The translations under genes and the position numbers were made by a program. The notes beneath the pieces were generated by a model. It did not search any database. It had not been told where the DNA came from and saw only the letters and a program-made list of their open reading frames with translations. Shown here one piece after another: positions 27,824-37,123 of a stretch of DNA of 64,000 nucleotides; positions within the stretch are counted from its first letter, which is position 1, and each line of letters starts with the position of its first letter. The stretch covers positions 4,133,455-4,197,454 of the forward strand of contig NZ_CP124543.1 of NCBI RefSeq assembly GCF_029953635.1. Reading direction: 5' to 3'. Source of the DNA: Halotia branconii CENA392. GTDB lineage: Bacteria > Cyanobacteriota > Cyanobacteriia > Cyanobacteriales > Nostocaceae.

Positions 27824-28462
27824 CTACTGGGCATTTCTGGCGGTTGGGGTAGTTGGGGAACTCAAGTTTAAGAAATCAATCAGCGTCAGGATTCTATTAC
27901 TAATTTTCCAGCGCCCATTTCTGTTGAGAATGACATCATCTTCATAGGTACCATTGGCAACATCAATGCTGGTTTCCGAACGTTTGTGAGTTGCATGGAG
28001 GTAAGAGGACATCTTGGCACGGTTAGATCGAACCGAGATGTTGATCGTACCTATAAGATGTTGAGTAGCTAGATATCCATTTCCTTGGAATACAGAATAA
28101 ACAAAATCCGCCCAAGCATCTGTACCAATGCGTGTTTCACTTGCGCCATTAGGGAAAATGGCAGTGATACGTGCATCTTGAGTAAAACAATCCCGATAAA
28201 TATTTTTCCCTTCTTGGAGGTTTCCTCTACCAATGGCATCAGTTCCCAGTGCATAACAGTTTGTTAATTTTTGAATTTCTAATTCTGCATTAGGTTGAGT
28301 TACGCTTGCTGACTCAAAATTAGGTTGAATCGCGCTTGCTAGTTCAAATCTACTTCCAAGTAATAACGTCAAAATAGCTGTCAGCGAAATTAAGGTTACA
28401 CGATGTAATAGAAACGAAATAACCTTTGAAATTACTCGCTTGTTTTCTCTGTTTTTTTCCAC
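27824..28462 (-). CDS. Exported SnoaL-like (NTF2 fold) protein
   Basis: A 212-residue protein with an N-terminal hydrophobic segment (LLHRVTLISLTAILTLLLG). Two near-repeats (ASAIQPNFES and ASVTQPNAEL) follow, then an NTF2/SnoaL-like domain: LTNCYALGTDAIGRGNLQEG, YRDCFTQDARITAIFPNG, TQHLIGTINISVRSNRAKM, YEDDVILNRNGRWKISNRIL. Such domains can be isomerases, hydrolases or binding proteins; no catalytic set is certain. It stands alone. Confidence 0.75.
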   Translation of the reverse strand: MEKNRENKRVISKVISFLLHRVTLISLTAILTLLLGSRFELASAIQPNFESASVTQPNAELEIQKLTNCYALGTDAIGRGNLQEGKNIYRDCFTQDARITAIFPNGASETRIGTDAWADFVYSVFQGNGYLATQHLIGTINISVRSNRAKMSSYLHATHKRSETSIDVANGTYEDDVILNRNGRWKISNRILTLIDFLNLSSPTTPTARNAQ

Positions 28463-28766
28463 AAAAGGAATCCTTTGTTTTAATAATTTTTACATCTTAC
28501 ACCTCACCGTAAACTTAGATTACAGCCAAAAACTTTAGTTTATTAACATAGACTAAAACTATTGCATATTTATCTAAAGCTTACTTAATAGTTCAGCAAA
28601 AATTATTTATTGGTGAATTTCGGATTGGTGTAAAATTTCAGTATCCAATTATTTATAGCAAGTAAAAAATTAATTTGTAACTGTTATTTGTAACCAATAT
28701 TATGCTGATAAATCTAGCTAGAACAGCTAACATTGGCATGAATTATTTACCACCGAAATCATACTT
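28463..28766. other. AT-rich intergenic region
   Basis: About 300 bp upstream of the SnoaL-like gene, rich in A and T. I see no gene or clear regulatory motif. Confidence 0.4.
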
Positions 28767-28980
28767 AGGGCTTGCTGAAAAAGTCTTTTGGTAGGGGCAG
28801 GAAACAGGGAACAGGGAACAGGGAACAGTTTTATGCCTATGGTTTCCAATTTTTTGAACTCCAAAAAATTTGATATCCAAGGTTTTTAAGGCTTATACGC
28901 CTATTTTCATGCACTTTTTTCTCAAAAAATAGCCGCAAAACTTTACAAGACAAGACTTTTAAAGCTGTTCAGCAGACCCT
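28767..28980. mobile_element. MITE with terminal inverted repeats and a 4-bp target duplication
   Basis: Left end AGGGCTTGCTGAAAAAGTCT and right end, read inverted, AGGGTCTGCTGAACAGCTTT form imperfect terminal repeats around a 214-bp non-coding body. ACTT occurs directly outside both ends (28763-28766 and 28981-28984), as expected for a target duplication. The body carries three or four tandem AACAGGG units. It is probably mobilised by a transposase encoded elsewhere. Confidence 0.7.
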
Positions 28981-29079
28981 ACTTACAATCTAGATGAAGA
29001 GTTTAAAAAGTCAATTGCTTCGCTTTACTCGCAATGACAATTGGGTATTGTTTTACTTTGAGTACTCTTAACTGTTATC

Positions 29080-29200
29080 AGTTATCAGTCATCAGTCATC
29101 AGGTAATTTCTATTCGCCAATTTACAGCAAATTTCATTTGGATAAGGTACATTTTTCTAGCCTCTAGCCTCTAGTCTCTAGTCTCTAGCCCCTTTTTTCT
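29080..29200. repeat. Short tandem repeats downstream of the helicase gene
   Basis: Two different families lie side by side: TTATCAGT/CATCAGT units at about 29077-29103, and CTCTAGC/CTCTAGT units at about 29158-29192. No gene is evident in 28985-29253. Confidence 0.7.
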
Positions 29201-29253
29201 TAAAAGGTGTACTACACCCAACCGAGAAACGCTGTAAATCATTTCTACCAATG

Positions 29254-31935
29254 TCATTCTACTGTCTCATTAACTGGGAATCGATCAATTAATTGCATAG
29301 CTCGACGGGCATTGCGCTGTAGAGATTCTGGCAAGTTGGGAACGTGGGGAATCTGGGATAATAAATCCAAAGTCCGGCGTAAAATTCTCACTACATCACC
29401 TTCATCTAAGGTGGTATGATCGCAGAGTTCTGTCCATTCTTTTCCTAATGCCCATTGTTCGACAATGGCAATTAAGTTAAGAAATCGATGCTCTAAACCA
29501 ACAGGTAAGGCTACACCATGTCGGTATTGAATCTTTAAAACCGAACGGCGGATTGGTTGTAATCTAGACCAAGCATTATCTGCTTCTGAGGAAAGTTCAA
29601 AGTTAACTTTAGTGTCAGGACGTGGGGTTTCTGTCACCAAAGCGGCGGCGACTGCTGCTAAATGGTGCGGATCTATATAGTCTAATTCACCACTGGCGAG
29701 TGATAAACCCAGCCATAATTCATTTTCTCCTCGAATTGCCGCCGCAACTTCCCCCAATTGTGTGGGTACTAAGTTATCTAAACAGCCAAACTGTTGCAGA
29801 ATCGTGATTAAGTTGAGAAATTCTTCCCAATGACGTTGTGATTGTTGCTCTACTTGAGTTTGCAATTCTTCCAATTCTGCTTCTAGTTCTACATAGCGCG
29901 CCCTACGTTTGTAAATCGCACCCACATTGCCCGATTGATGTATGGGATGATTTTCTAATTGCTCTTGGACAGCAGTCGTCCGACTGAGTTGTTCGGCAAC
30001 TTCTGGGGGCGTGTACAGAAACTCTCCAGGGTCAGGAATTTGTTGAGCGATCGCCCATGTGACTTCATTTCCACGGCCTGATTGCCCTGGTTGAAAGAGC
30101 AGTTCTGGTGGTGGTAAGATTTCTGGCGGCACTTCAACTCGTGGTAATTCGGCATATAAATCAACTACATCCTCGCTTGTGGCCACATACCAACGGTTAT
30201 CGCATCCCAAACACACTAAATAAGGAAGTTCTACAGAATCAGGTGTTTTCCCGACTAATACTGCTGTTATGGGTGAAGACACTGTGATGTTTTTACCCTT
30301 GAGACTCAATAGAGTTCCGGAGATTGCAAAGCTCAACATCATACCTAATTGTTCTTGTCGGTCTTGTTGTGCTTGTTCTTGCAGTGTTTTTAATAACTGG
30401 CGTTCTACTTTCAGGCGTTGTCGCAATTTTTCATAAATTGCCAATTCGTTTTCATCAACAGCGTCAATTTGCTCTTGCAGTTGAGCTAATTGTGCTTGGA
30501 TATCGGCAATTTCATCATAATCTGGTCGCAGATGCAACGTCGCCATGTACTGCCCAAAGCTGCGTTCTATCAGTTCTCTGGTTTGTTCTAAGGTATGGGT
30601 TTGCAGTAGATTCAGCACCATACCGTAGCTAGGCGTAAACTGGCTAACTAAGGGATCTGGTTTAGATGTGGCTAAATATGCCGCTTCTTTCGCACCTTCA
30701 AAGGGAGTTTGAACTGTGACTACATGACCTTGTTCATCCATGCCTCGACGGCCAGCCCGCCCTGCCATTTGCAAAAATTCGGAAGCGTTCAATAAGCGGT
30801 GTCCAGAGTCGGTGCGCTTAGAAAGGGTGGAAATGACTGTTGTCCGGGCGGGCATATTAATACCCGCAGCCAGTGTTTCGGTAGCGAAAACTACTTTAAT
30901 TAGTCCTTGCTGGAACAATTCTTCTACCAACACTTTCCATGCAGGTAAAATACCGGCGTGGTGGGCAGCAATTCCCCGGTAAAGGGGAGCAATTTGTCCA
31001 GAACGCCCAGCTTCGGGGTTGCGATTTAAAAAATCATCAATTTGTCGGCGCAATGTCTGCGATTCGTCATTATTTACTAGCCATAGATCACCTACTTCAG
31101 CCACCGCTTTATCACATCCCCGACGACTAAAGATAAAGTATATTGCTGGCAACATGTCTCGTTGCTGAAGCTGGCTGAGAGTATAAATAATCCCAGGTGC
31201 TTCTGGTCTTCCACCTTTACCTCTATCCCCTTGCCTTCTTTTGCCCCTATTTGCCAAGCGGGGGTTAATTTTAGTTTTGCTATCGTTCAGCAGGGGAAAT
31301 AAGCCTTTGGGATTGCAATAATGAAATTCCAAGGGTACAGGGCGAAAATCAGAGTAAATTAGGTCAGTTGGGCCATGAACGCGATTTAACCAATTGGTGA
31401 GTTGATCGCTGTTGGCAACTGTAGCTGAAAGGGCTGCTAGTTGAATTTCACGAGGACAATAGATGATTGATTCTTCCCAAACTGTGCCTCGTTGGCGATC
31501 GTTCATGTAGTGGCATTCATCTAGTATCACCGCTTCAACATCTACCAAGGAAATGCCAATTTGTCCAATCGGTGTGCCATAAAGCATGTTGCGGAAAATT
31601 TCTGTGGTCATCACCAAAATTGGTGCATCTCTGTTAATAGAAGCATCTCCAGTTAACAGTCCTACTTGGTCAAAGCCAAATTTTTCTCGAAAGTCACGTA
31701 ATTTTTGATTCGACAACGCCTTGAGGGGAGTGGTGTAAAACACACGTTTTCCTCGTGACAAGGCGCGATAAATGGCGTATTCGCCTACTAATGTTTTGCC
31801 CGAACCTGTGGGCGCACATACAACTACAGAGCGATCGCCATTTAAGGACGCGATCGCATCTTTTTGGAATTGATCCAGATCAAAGGGAAATATCAACCCT
31901 AGGTCAAGTTCTGGAGACGGCGCGGGATAATTCAC
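29254..31935 (-). CDS. Ski2/Mtr4-like DEAD/DEAH-box RNA helicase
   Basis: An 893-residue superfamily 2 helicase. Motif I is APTGSGKTLVGEYA (residues ~41-54), motif II VILDECHYM, motif III SATVAN, motif VI QMAGRAGRRGMDEQG. The C-terminal DSHCT-type helical domain (ELWLGLSLASGELDYIDPHH, GDVVRILRRTLDLLSQIPH) is typical of Ski2/Dob1 relatives, which unwind RNA for decay or processing. Cyanobacteria and plants (ISE2-like) carry this type. It stands alone and is likely housekeeping. Confidence 0.95.
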   Translation of the reverse strand: MNYPAPSPELDLGLIFPFDLDQFQKDAIASLNGDRSVVVCAPTGSGKTLVGEYAIYRALSRGKRVFYTTPLKALSNQKLRDFREKFGFDQVGLLTGDASINRDAPILVMTTEIFRNMLYGTPIGQIGISLVDVEAVILDECHYMNDRQRGTVWEESIIYCPREIQLAALSATVANSDQLTNWLNRVHGPTDLIYSDFRPVPLEFHYCNPKGLFPLLNDSKTKINPRLANRGKRRQGDRGKGGRPEAPGIIYTLSQLQQRDMLPAIYFIFSRRGCDKAVAEVGDLWLVNNDESQTLRRQIDDFLNRNPEAGRSGQIAPLYRGIAAHHAGILPAWKVLVEELFQQGLIKVVFATETLAAGINMPARTTVISTLSKRTDSGHRLLNASEFLQMAGRAGRRGMDEQGHVVTVQTPFEGAKEAAYLATSKPDPLVSQFTPSYGMVLNLLQTHTLEQTRELIERSFGQYMATLHLRPDYDEIADIQAQLAQLQEQIDAVDENELAIYEKLRQRLKVERQLLKTLQEQAQQDRQEQLGMMLSFAISGTLLSLKGKNITVSSPITAVLVGKTPDSVELPYLVCLGCDNRWYVATSEDVVDLYAELPRVEVPPEILPPPELLFQPGQSGRGNEVTWAIAQQIPDPGEFLYTPPEVAEQLSRTTAVQEQLENHPIHQSGNVGAIYKRRARYVELEAELEELQTQVEQQSQRHWEEFLNLITILQQFGCLDNLVPTQLGEVAAAIRGENELWLGLSLASGELDYIDPHHLAAVAAALVTETPRPDTKVNFELSSEADNAWSRLQPIRRSVLKIQYRHGVALPVGLEHRFLNLIAIVEQWALGKEWTELCDHTTLDEGDVVRILRRTLDLLSQIPHVPNLPESLQRNARRAMQLIDRFPVNETVE

Positions 31936-32040
31936 TCAATCACATTTGCAACCAGATTGTTTACTATATTAACGGCTATCTTGTCAACTTCGTTAGGAGT
32001 ATTAGGGATTGTTTATAAGGAAAGCTCTTTCCCTAACCCC

Positions 32041-32853
32041 TCATTTTCCCAATTCTTGAGAGCGTTGTGCAGCCACTTTCACGGCTTCAATTAAAGCTGA
32101 ACGAAAACCTGAGCGTTCTAGCTGGGCAATCCCAGCAATGGTAGTACCGCCGGGACTGGTAACGCGGTCTTTTAGTTCAGCTGGATGCATTTTGCTTTCT
32201 TGTAATAGTTTCGCTGTTCCCAGTACAGTTTGCAAGGCTAGTTGATTGGCGATGCCTCTGGGCAAACCTGCTGCTACTCCTCCGTCAGCCAGGGCTTCTG
32301 TCATTAAGGCTACGTAAGCAGGGCCACTACCAGATAATCCTGTGACTGCATCCATCAACGTTTCTGAAACTTCTACAACTTCTCCTACCGCCGAAAAAAT
32401 TTGTTGTGCTATTTGCTGGTGTTTGGCGTGGGTGTATGCACCTAAACAGATCGCTGTAATTCCTGCCCCTACTGTTGCTGGTGTATTGGGCATGGCTCTA
32501 ATTACAGGTAATTGCGGAAACGCAGCTTCTAACTGATTTAAACATACCCCTGCCAAAATAGAAATTACTAGGGGCGAGATTTCTATAGTAATAATATCTG
32601 CTAATTCTTGAGCGATCGCGCTAAATACTTGCGGTTTTACTGCCAAAAATACGACTTCACTTGCTTGGGTAAACACCAGGCCATTATCTATAGTTATAGC
32701 CACATCATATTTTTGCTGCAAAAAATCTTGACGCGCCGATAAGGGTTCGCTGACTATAACTTCCGAAGGCTGATAAATTCCCCGCGCAATAAGGCGGGAT
32801 AATAGCGCTTCTCCCATTATCCCGCCACCAATTAAACCAAATTTAATAGTCAT
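32041..32853 (-). CDS. proC: Pyrroline-5-carboxylate reductase
   Basis: A 270-residue enzyme that reduces pyrroline-5-carboxylate to proline with NAD(P)H, the last step of proline synthesis. Rossmann motif GLIGGGIMGEALLSRL is at residues 6-21. The signature stretch is MDAVTGLSGSGPAYVALMTEALADG, followed by LKDRVTSPGGTTIAGI. It lies 143 bp downstream of sepF; the order pipX-pipY-sepF-proC is conserved in cyanobacteria. Confidence 0.98.
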   Translation of the reverse strand: MTIKFGLIGGGIMGEALLSRLIARGIYQPSEVIVSEPLSARQDFLQQKYDVAITIDNGLVFTQASEVVFLAVKPQVFSAIAQELADIITIEISPLVISILAGVCLNQLEAAFPQLPVIRAMPNTPATVGAGITAICLGAYTHAKHQQIAQQIFSAVGEVVEVSETLMDAVTGLSGSGPAYVALMTEALADGGVAAGLPRGIANQLALQTVLGTAKLLQESKMHPAELKDRVTSPGGTTIAGIAQLERSGFRSALIEAVKVAAQRSQELGK

Positions 32854-32996
32854 TACTTAATAGTCAATAGTCATTAGTTAATAGTTAGGTATGAGCGAAT
32901 TTAATCTATCAATATATGGTAAAACACTATATACAGTTAAACTCGCCCGTACAAGAATCAAAAACTTTTGACTCTAAACTATTGACAAATTTAACT

Positions 32997-33599
32997 TTAC
33001 TGTGCCATCCGGTTGGTTTCGTTGCCCCAGGCTGGAGTTGCATTAGTTGCGGCGGGACGTGCAGGGCGGGCTGGCGGTTGTGGTACTTCATGAATAACTC
33101 CACCTTGAGTACTAACTTGCACACAGCTTGGTGTAAACAAAAAGATGCTTTCTCCGATGCGCTCTTGATGTCCATCGAGTGCGTAAGTCCCACCTGCAAC
33201 AAAATCTACTGCCCGTTGGGCTTGATCCGGGTCCATGATCGTCAAGTTTAACACTACTGACTTGCGCTCTCTTAAAGCTTGAATTGCTTGAGGCATTTCT
33301 TCAAATGTCCGTGGTTCAAGCACTAATACTTCTGAAATTCCGTTACTTGCTCCTGGCATACCAATCACATTCCCCATTGTAGACTTTGATACTGCTGCTG
33401 CTACATCATCACTCATTGTAGTCACGGGTTCTCGCCAACGTCGATTTTGAGCGGTGGCTTCTGCTGGTGCTGGCTGAGGATTTTCTTGCTGATATAGATT
33501 TTGATAATTATCTGTATCTGCCTCTTCTTCGTAATACTCGTATTCTACTTGTTCGTTGAGACCTACAAAGTCTCGAAGTTTGGAAAATATATTGTTCAT
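32997..33599 (-). CDS. sepF: Cell division protein SepF
   Basis: A 200-residue SepF (Cdv2 in cyanobacteria), which binds FtsZ and helps form the septum. N-terminal amphipathic segment [20 protein letters not shown] is the membrane anchor. An acidic, Gln/Pro-rich linker follows, and the SepF core at ~85-165 has [40 protein letters not shown] and GIG-like [12 protein letters not shown]. The C-terminal tail is rich in Pro/Ala/Arg. Within the conserved pipX-proC cluster. Confidence 0.96.
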   Translation of the reverse strand: MNNIFSKLRDFVGLNEQVEYEYYEEEADTDNYQNLYQQENPQPAPAEATAQNRRWREPVTTMSDDVAAAVSKSTMGNVIGMPGASNGISEVLVLEPRTFEEMPQAIQALRERKSVVLNLTIMDPDQAQRAVDFVAGGTYALDGHQERIGESIFLFTPSCVQVSTQGGVIHEVPQPPARPARPAATNATPAWGNETNRMAQ

Positions 33600-33962
33600 T
33601 ATTTCGCTCCTGGTAAAAATTACCCTTATTTGATGTGGCTATGAGTTAATGTAGCCAGTTTTAATCGCTACAAAAAAGAACAACCTCATGATTTTATCGC
33701 TGCTTGTAGCCTCTATCACAGTGATCAGTGATGAACTGGCGCTGTCGGCAACGCCTGTAGATTAACCTAGATACAATAATGAGTCAAGATTATATCCTAA
33801 TGATTGTCCGAAATAAAACTGAGTTTACCTCCTTTTTTCTGAGCAGTCACGTTTTTTAAAACTAATTTTTGTGTACAATCACGCACCAGTATTATCTAAA
33901 AAACCTCTGTAGGTTATCCCTAGTGCTATTAATACTTAACCCAAAAGATCGGAACTTAGACG
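33600..33962. other. Intergenic region between sepF and pipY
   Basis: 363 bp, AT-rich, probably the sepF promoter region. I see no gene and no strong hairpin. Confidence 0.4.
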
Positions 33963-34631
33963 CTAAGTGCGATCGCCAAATAATATCGTTCCTAATCTTA
34001 CCATCGTTGCTCCAGCTTGCACTGCCAGTTGGTAGTCGCCTGACATCCCCATCGACAACTGCTCCATTTTTAGATGAGACCAACTTTGTTCTTGGATTTC
34101 TTTAGCTAACTTGCGAGTACTATTAAAGACGCTCAGTATCTCCGTATTACTTAATGCTAACGGTGGAATTGTCATCAAACCTTGAATTTGTAAAAATTTA
34201 CACTGATTAAGTGCAGGTAAGTCAGCTAATAGTTCTGACACACTCCAACCCGACTTGTTAGAATCGGCAAGAATCTTCACTTGCAAGCAAACCTGAGGAC
34301 TAACTCCTAGATCTTGCGCTAATTGATTTAAGCGCTGTGCCAACTTCAAGTTATCTACAGAATGAATCCAAGGAAATAGTTCAATTGCTTTTTTGGCTTT
34401 ATTACTTTGCAAATGTCCAATAAAGTGCCAGGTAATATCCGATAAATCTTGCAATTCGGTTTGTTTACTGGCAGCTTCTTGGATACGATTTTCGCCGAAA
34501 TCGCGGATTCCGGCGTTATACGCAGATCGAATTACCTCAGTCGGAACTTGCTTGCTGACAGCAATCAATCGGACTGAAGGTGGAAGTGAGGCGCGAATTG
34601 TGGTAATACGTTCGTTAATCGAACTAGTCAT
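33963..34631 (-). CDS. pipY: PLP homeostasis protein PipY (YggS/PLPBP family)
   Basis: A 222-residue fold-type III PLP-binding protein without known enzyme activity that keeps vitamin B6 and amino/keto acid pools in balance. The PLP lysine lies in VRLIAVSKQVPTEVIRSAY. Other family blocks: DFGENRIQEAASK, WHFIGHLQSNKAKKA, and LSMGMSGDYQLAVQAGATMVRLGTILFG. The start overlaps the pipX stop codon by 4 bp, the coupling known for pipX-pipY in cyanobacteria. Confidence 0.96.
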   Translation of the reverse strand: MTSSINERITTIRASLPPSVRLIAVSKQVPTEVIRSAYNAGIRDFGENRIQEAASKQTELQDLSDITWHFIGHLQSNKAKKAIELFPWIHSVDNLKLAQRLNQLAQDLGVSPQVCLQVKILADSNKSGWSVSELLADLPALNQCKFLQIQGLMTIPPLALSNTEILSVFNSTRKLAKEIQEQSWSHLKMEQLSMGMSGDYQLAVQAGATMVRLGTILFGDRT

Positions 34632-34906
34632 TGGAAGGTGCGTTGGAAAACACTCTGAAGCTGATCGTACTCCTGAGATTGACCACTGCGACGCAAAATA
34701 CGCAAGCGATTTTCTAACAGCATTCTTGCCTCTGTACGTCCTATAGGCTGAAATTTAATACCTTTAACATCATTGGCGACGACAAAAAACAAGCGTTGAG
34801 CATAAAGTGTAGTGAACAGATCTTGGTTTTCGTCAACCATGCAGATCCGATAAAGCAAACCCCAAGTTGGATGATTTATGTAGGTTTCAGAGTTTTCTGG
34901 ATTCAT
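34628..34906 (-). CDS. pipX: PII-interacting protein X (PipX), NtcA co-activator
   Basis: A 92-residue protein: N-terminal Tudor-like domain (THPTWGLLYRICMV-like, here NHPTWGLLYR; QDLFTTLYAQRLFFVVAND) plus two C-terminal helices (EARMLLENRLRILRR, YDQLQSVFQ). PipX swaps between the nitrogen regulator NtcA, which it co-activates when 2-oxoglutarate is high, and PII, which sequesters it when ADP is high and nitrogen is plentiful. The PII gene lies at 50714 in this same window. Translationally coupled to pipY. Confidence 0.97.
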   Translation of the reverse strand: MNPENSETYINHPTWGLLYRICMVDENQDLFTTLYAQRLFFVVANDVKGIKFQPIGRTEARMLLENRLRILRRSGQSQEYDQLQSVFQRTFQ

Positions 34907-35600
34907 TTAGTAGTCAAGGTAGGAGTATGTATCTTTTTGCAGATAAGTACAAACATCCAGACGATAATAACTCTCTTTCGTCAGAATATTTGGACAGAGT
35001 TACGCAAAACTCAGCAATTTTTGCCGTTGAATAACGGTGATGAAAACCTTAATCTAGTTCCTCATGGGCAGATGAAGTTAGCCATAGGGAAGCAGAACAG
35101 TACAACAGAGGCGATAATTCTGGTATTGTCAAGCCTTTGAGGTAGATTGGACAATTGAACCCGCAAAGAAATCGCTGTTTGCTCTTGACGAATCATACTC
35201 AGTTGCAATTGCTAAACCAGAAAGTCTTAACCATTTTGCTTGATTTTCCCCGTGGCAACAGGATACACCCCTTTCAGCGCCCAAGGGCAAAAGTCAACCC
35301 ACCCTGCTTTTGACTGCCGCAGAAGCATCTACATAGCTTCTGTTTACACTAGCTTCTTTTAATGTTGCCATAATTATTGATTTGTGGCGCAAAATAGCTT
35401 AGGAATAGGGCATTGGGCATTGGGCATGGGGCATAAGAAGCAGAGGTGCAGGGTGCGGGGAGCAAGGGGGATAAAGAAAAATTACCTCTTTCTCTTTCTT
35501 TCTCCTTTTCTCCCTGCTCCCCTGCTTCCCCTGCCTCCCCTGCTTCCCCTGCTTCCCCTACTCTCCTGCTCCCTGCTCCTTTTTCTCTTGATTGAGAGTT
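34907..35600. repeat. Long intergenic region with short tandem repeats
   Basis: 694 bp upstream of pipX. 35396-35435 has GGGCATT/GGGCATG units, and 35510-35575 has CCCCTGCTTCCCCTG-type units. Open frames here are made of the repeats. 35100-35380 has no coding pattern that I can support. The pipX promoter should lie near 34910-35050. Confidence 0.55.
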
Positions 35601-37055
35601 TTAGGGATTGAACATTTTAAGGGCTGCTAGTTGTGCTTGCGCTTTGTGTAGAGATTCATCCCATTCTCTTTGTGGATTGCTGTCTGCGACGATTCCGGCT
35701 CCTACTTGTCCCCAAACGGTATTGAGTGGAGAGTGGGTAGATGAGGGGGTTAATAGCAAGGTGCGGATTAAGATATTTAAGTCTAAGTTGCCTCGCCAAT
35801 CTAAATATCCACAAGAACCGTAGAATAAACTGCGTCGCATGGGTTCTAGTTCTTCGATGATTTCCATGCAGCGAACTTTAGGGCATCCTGTGATTGTGCC
35901 GCCAGGGAACAAGGCACGAATCAAATTAGTGGCAGTGCATTTGCATTTTAAAGTACCTTGAATATTGCTGACAAGGTGCATAACATGGCTATATCGCTCG
36001 ATTGTCAGCAATTCATCGACATTTACTGTACCATATTCGCAAACGCGCCCTAAATCGTTGCGTTCTAGATCTACTAGCATTATGTGTTCTGCACGTTCTT
36101 TAGTGTTGCTGAGTAGTTCTTGTGCCAATTGATTGTCTTGTTCTGGGGTTGCACCACGCGATCGCGTCCCGGCAATTGGTCTAGTTTGCGCTTGCCGATT
36201 TTGTAATAATACCAGACGCTCTGGTGAACAGCTCATCACTTCTCCCCAAGGCGTTTGCCAATAGCTAGCGAAGGGTGAAGGATTAATTTTTTGTAAAGCT
36301 TGATAAATTGACCAGCCAGAAGCCGATGTGGTAGTGGTAAATCTTAAAGAAAGATTCGCCTGAAATATTTCTCCAGCTTGAATGTATTTTTTGGCACGGT
36401 TGACTGCTGCTTCATAATCTGGCTGAGATGTCAAGAACTCAGGGGCAAAGGTGAGAGGATTAGAGGAGTTGTCGTCATATTTTCTGGTTAACCGAGTTTC
36501 TAAGTGATGGATATCGTCAATTTCACTAGCTGCTAGCCACAAAATTTGTTGGGCGTGATCCAAAATGGCAAAAGCATCTGGTTCGTACCAAAAAGCCACG
36601 GGAAACGGTAAATTATCAGATTTTTTATCAGGTAACTGTTCAATTTCCCAAGCAACGTCATAGCCTAGCCATCCTAACCAACCACCTGTGAAGGGGAGGT
36701 GGGGAGGCAGCACTTCGACTACGCTCAGTGACCGGGGGCAGGGGGGCAGGGGGGCAGGGGAGCAGAGGGGCAGGGGGGCAGAGGAAGAATTTCTAGTTTG
36801 TAGCAAGTTTTCTAGGAAGGGGAGGACTGTTCCTAGTGGCGGTGTCCACATCTGCGGAATTTTATTTATTATCCGAGGAGCGCCTGCACAGATAGAATAT
36901 CGACTAAGTTGGGGTTGGTTGGTTGGCGTTGGGTAAGGACTTTCGAGGAGGGTAGCAATTTCAGATACATTATTTGAGCGAAACAAAGCAGCAAAAACTT
37001 CAGAACCAGTACGATTTTTTAACGGAAGCGATCGCCAATACCAAGGTTTGGTCAT
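35601..37055 (-). CDS. pabB: Chorismate-binding enzyme, aminodeoxychorismate/anthranilate synthase component I
   Basis: A 484-residue chorismate-utilising enzyme. Core motifs: FTGGWLGWLGYDVAWEIE, IFQANLSLRF, SCSPERLV, RPIAGTRSRG, HIMLVDLERNDLGRVCEYGTV and GGTITGCPKVRCMEIIEELEP. It would amidate chorismate for folate (PabB) or tryptophan (TrpE). I favour PabB from overall resemblance and length, but the active-site motif is PIAGT, as in anthranilate synthase, not the PIKGT of E. coli PabB. Residues ~91-113 (SSAPLPLCSPAPLPPCP) are encoded by inserted short tandem repeats. ecfT follows downstream. Confidence 0.82.
   Translation of the reverse strand: MTKPWYWRSLPLKNRTGSEVFAALFRSNNVSEIATLLESPYPTPTNQPQLSRYSICAGAPRIINKIPQMWTPPLGTVLPFLENLLQTRNSSSAPLPLCSPAPLPPCPRSLSVVEVLPPHLPFTGGWLGWLGYDVAWEIEQLPDKKSDNLPFPVAFWYEPDAFAILDHAQQILWLAASEIDDIHHLETRLTRKYDDNSSNPLTFAPEFLTSQPDYEAAVNRAKKYIQAGEIFQANLSLRFTTTTSASGWSIYQALQKINPSPFASYWQTPWGEVMSCSPERLVLLQNRQAQTRPIAGTRSRGATPEQDNQLAQELLSNTKERAEHIMLVDLERNDLGRVCEYGTVNVDELLTIERYSHVMHLVSNIQGTLKCKCTATNLIRALFPGGTITGCPKVRCMEIIEELEPMRRSLFYGSCGYLDWRGNLDLNILIRTLLLTPSSTHSPLNTVWGQVGAGIVADSNPQREWDESLHKAQAQLAALKMFNP
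36715..36790. repeat. Short tandem repeats inside the pabB coding sequence
   Basis: Six or more GGGGCAG/GGGGAGCAG units plus a CTTCGACTACGCTCAGTGAC repeat lie in frame inside pabB. They encode a Pro/Leu/Cys-rich loop. The same kind of repeat is otherwise intergenic in this window. Confidence 0.85.
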
Positions 37056-37123
37056 AATTTATCAATAGTCAATAATCATTAGTTACTCTCCCATGTCCCA
37101 TGCCCCATGCCCAATGCCCCATT

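Noticed and set aside
35384..35611. 75-codon plus-strand gene
   Set aside because: Translation consists of short tandem repeats.
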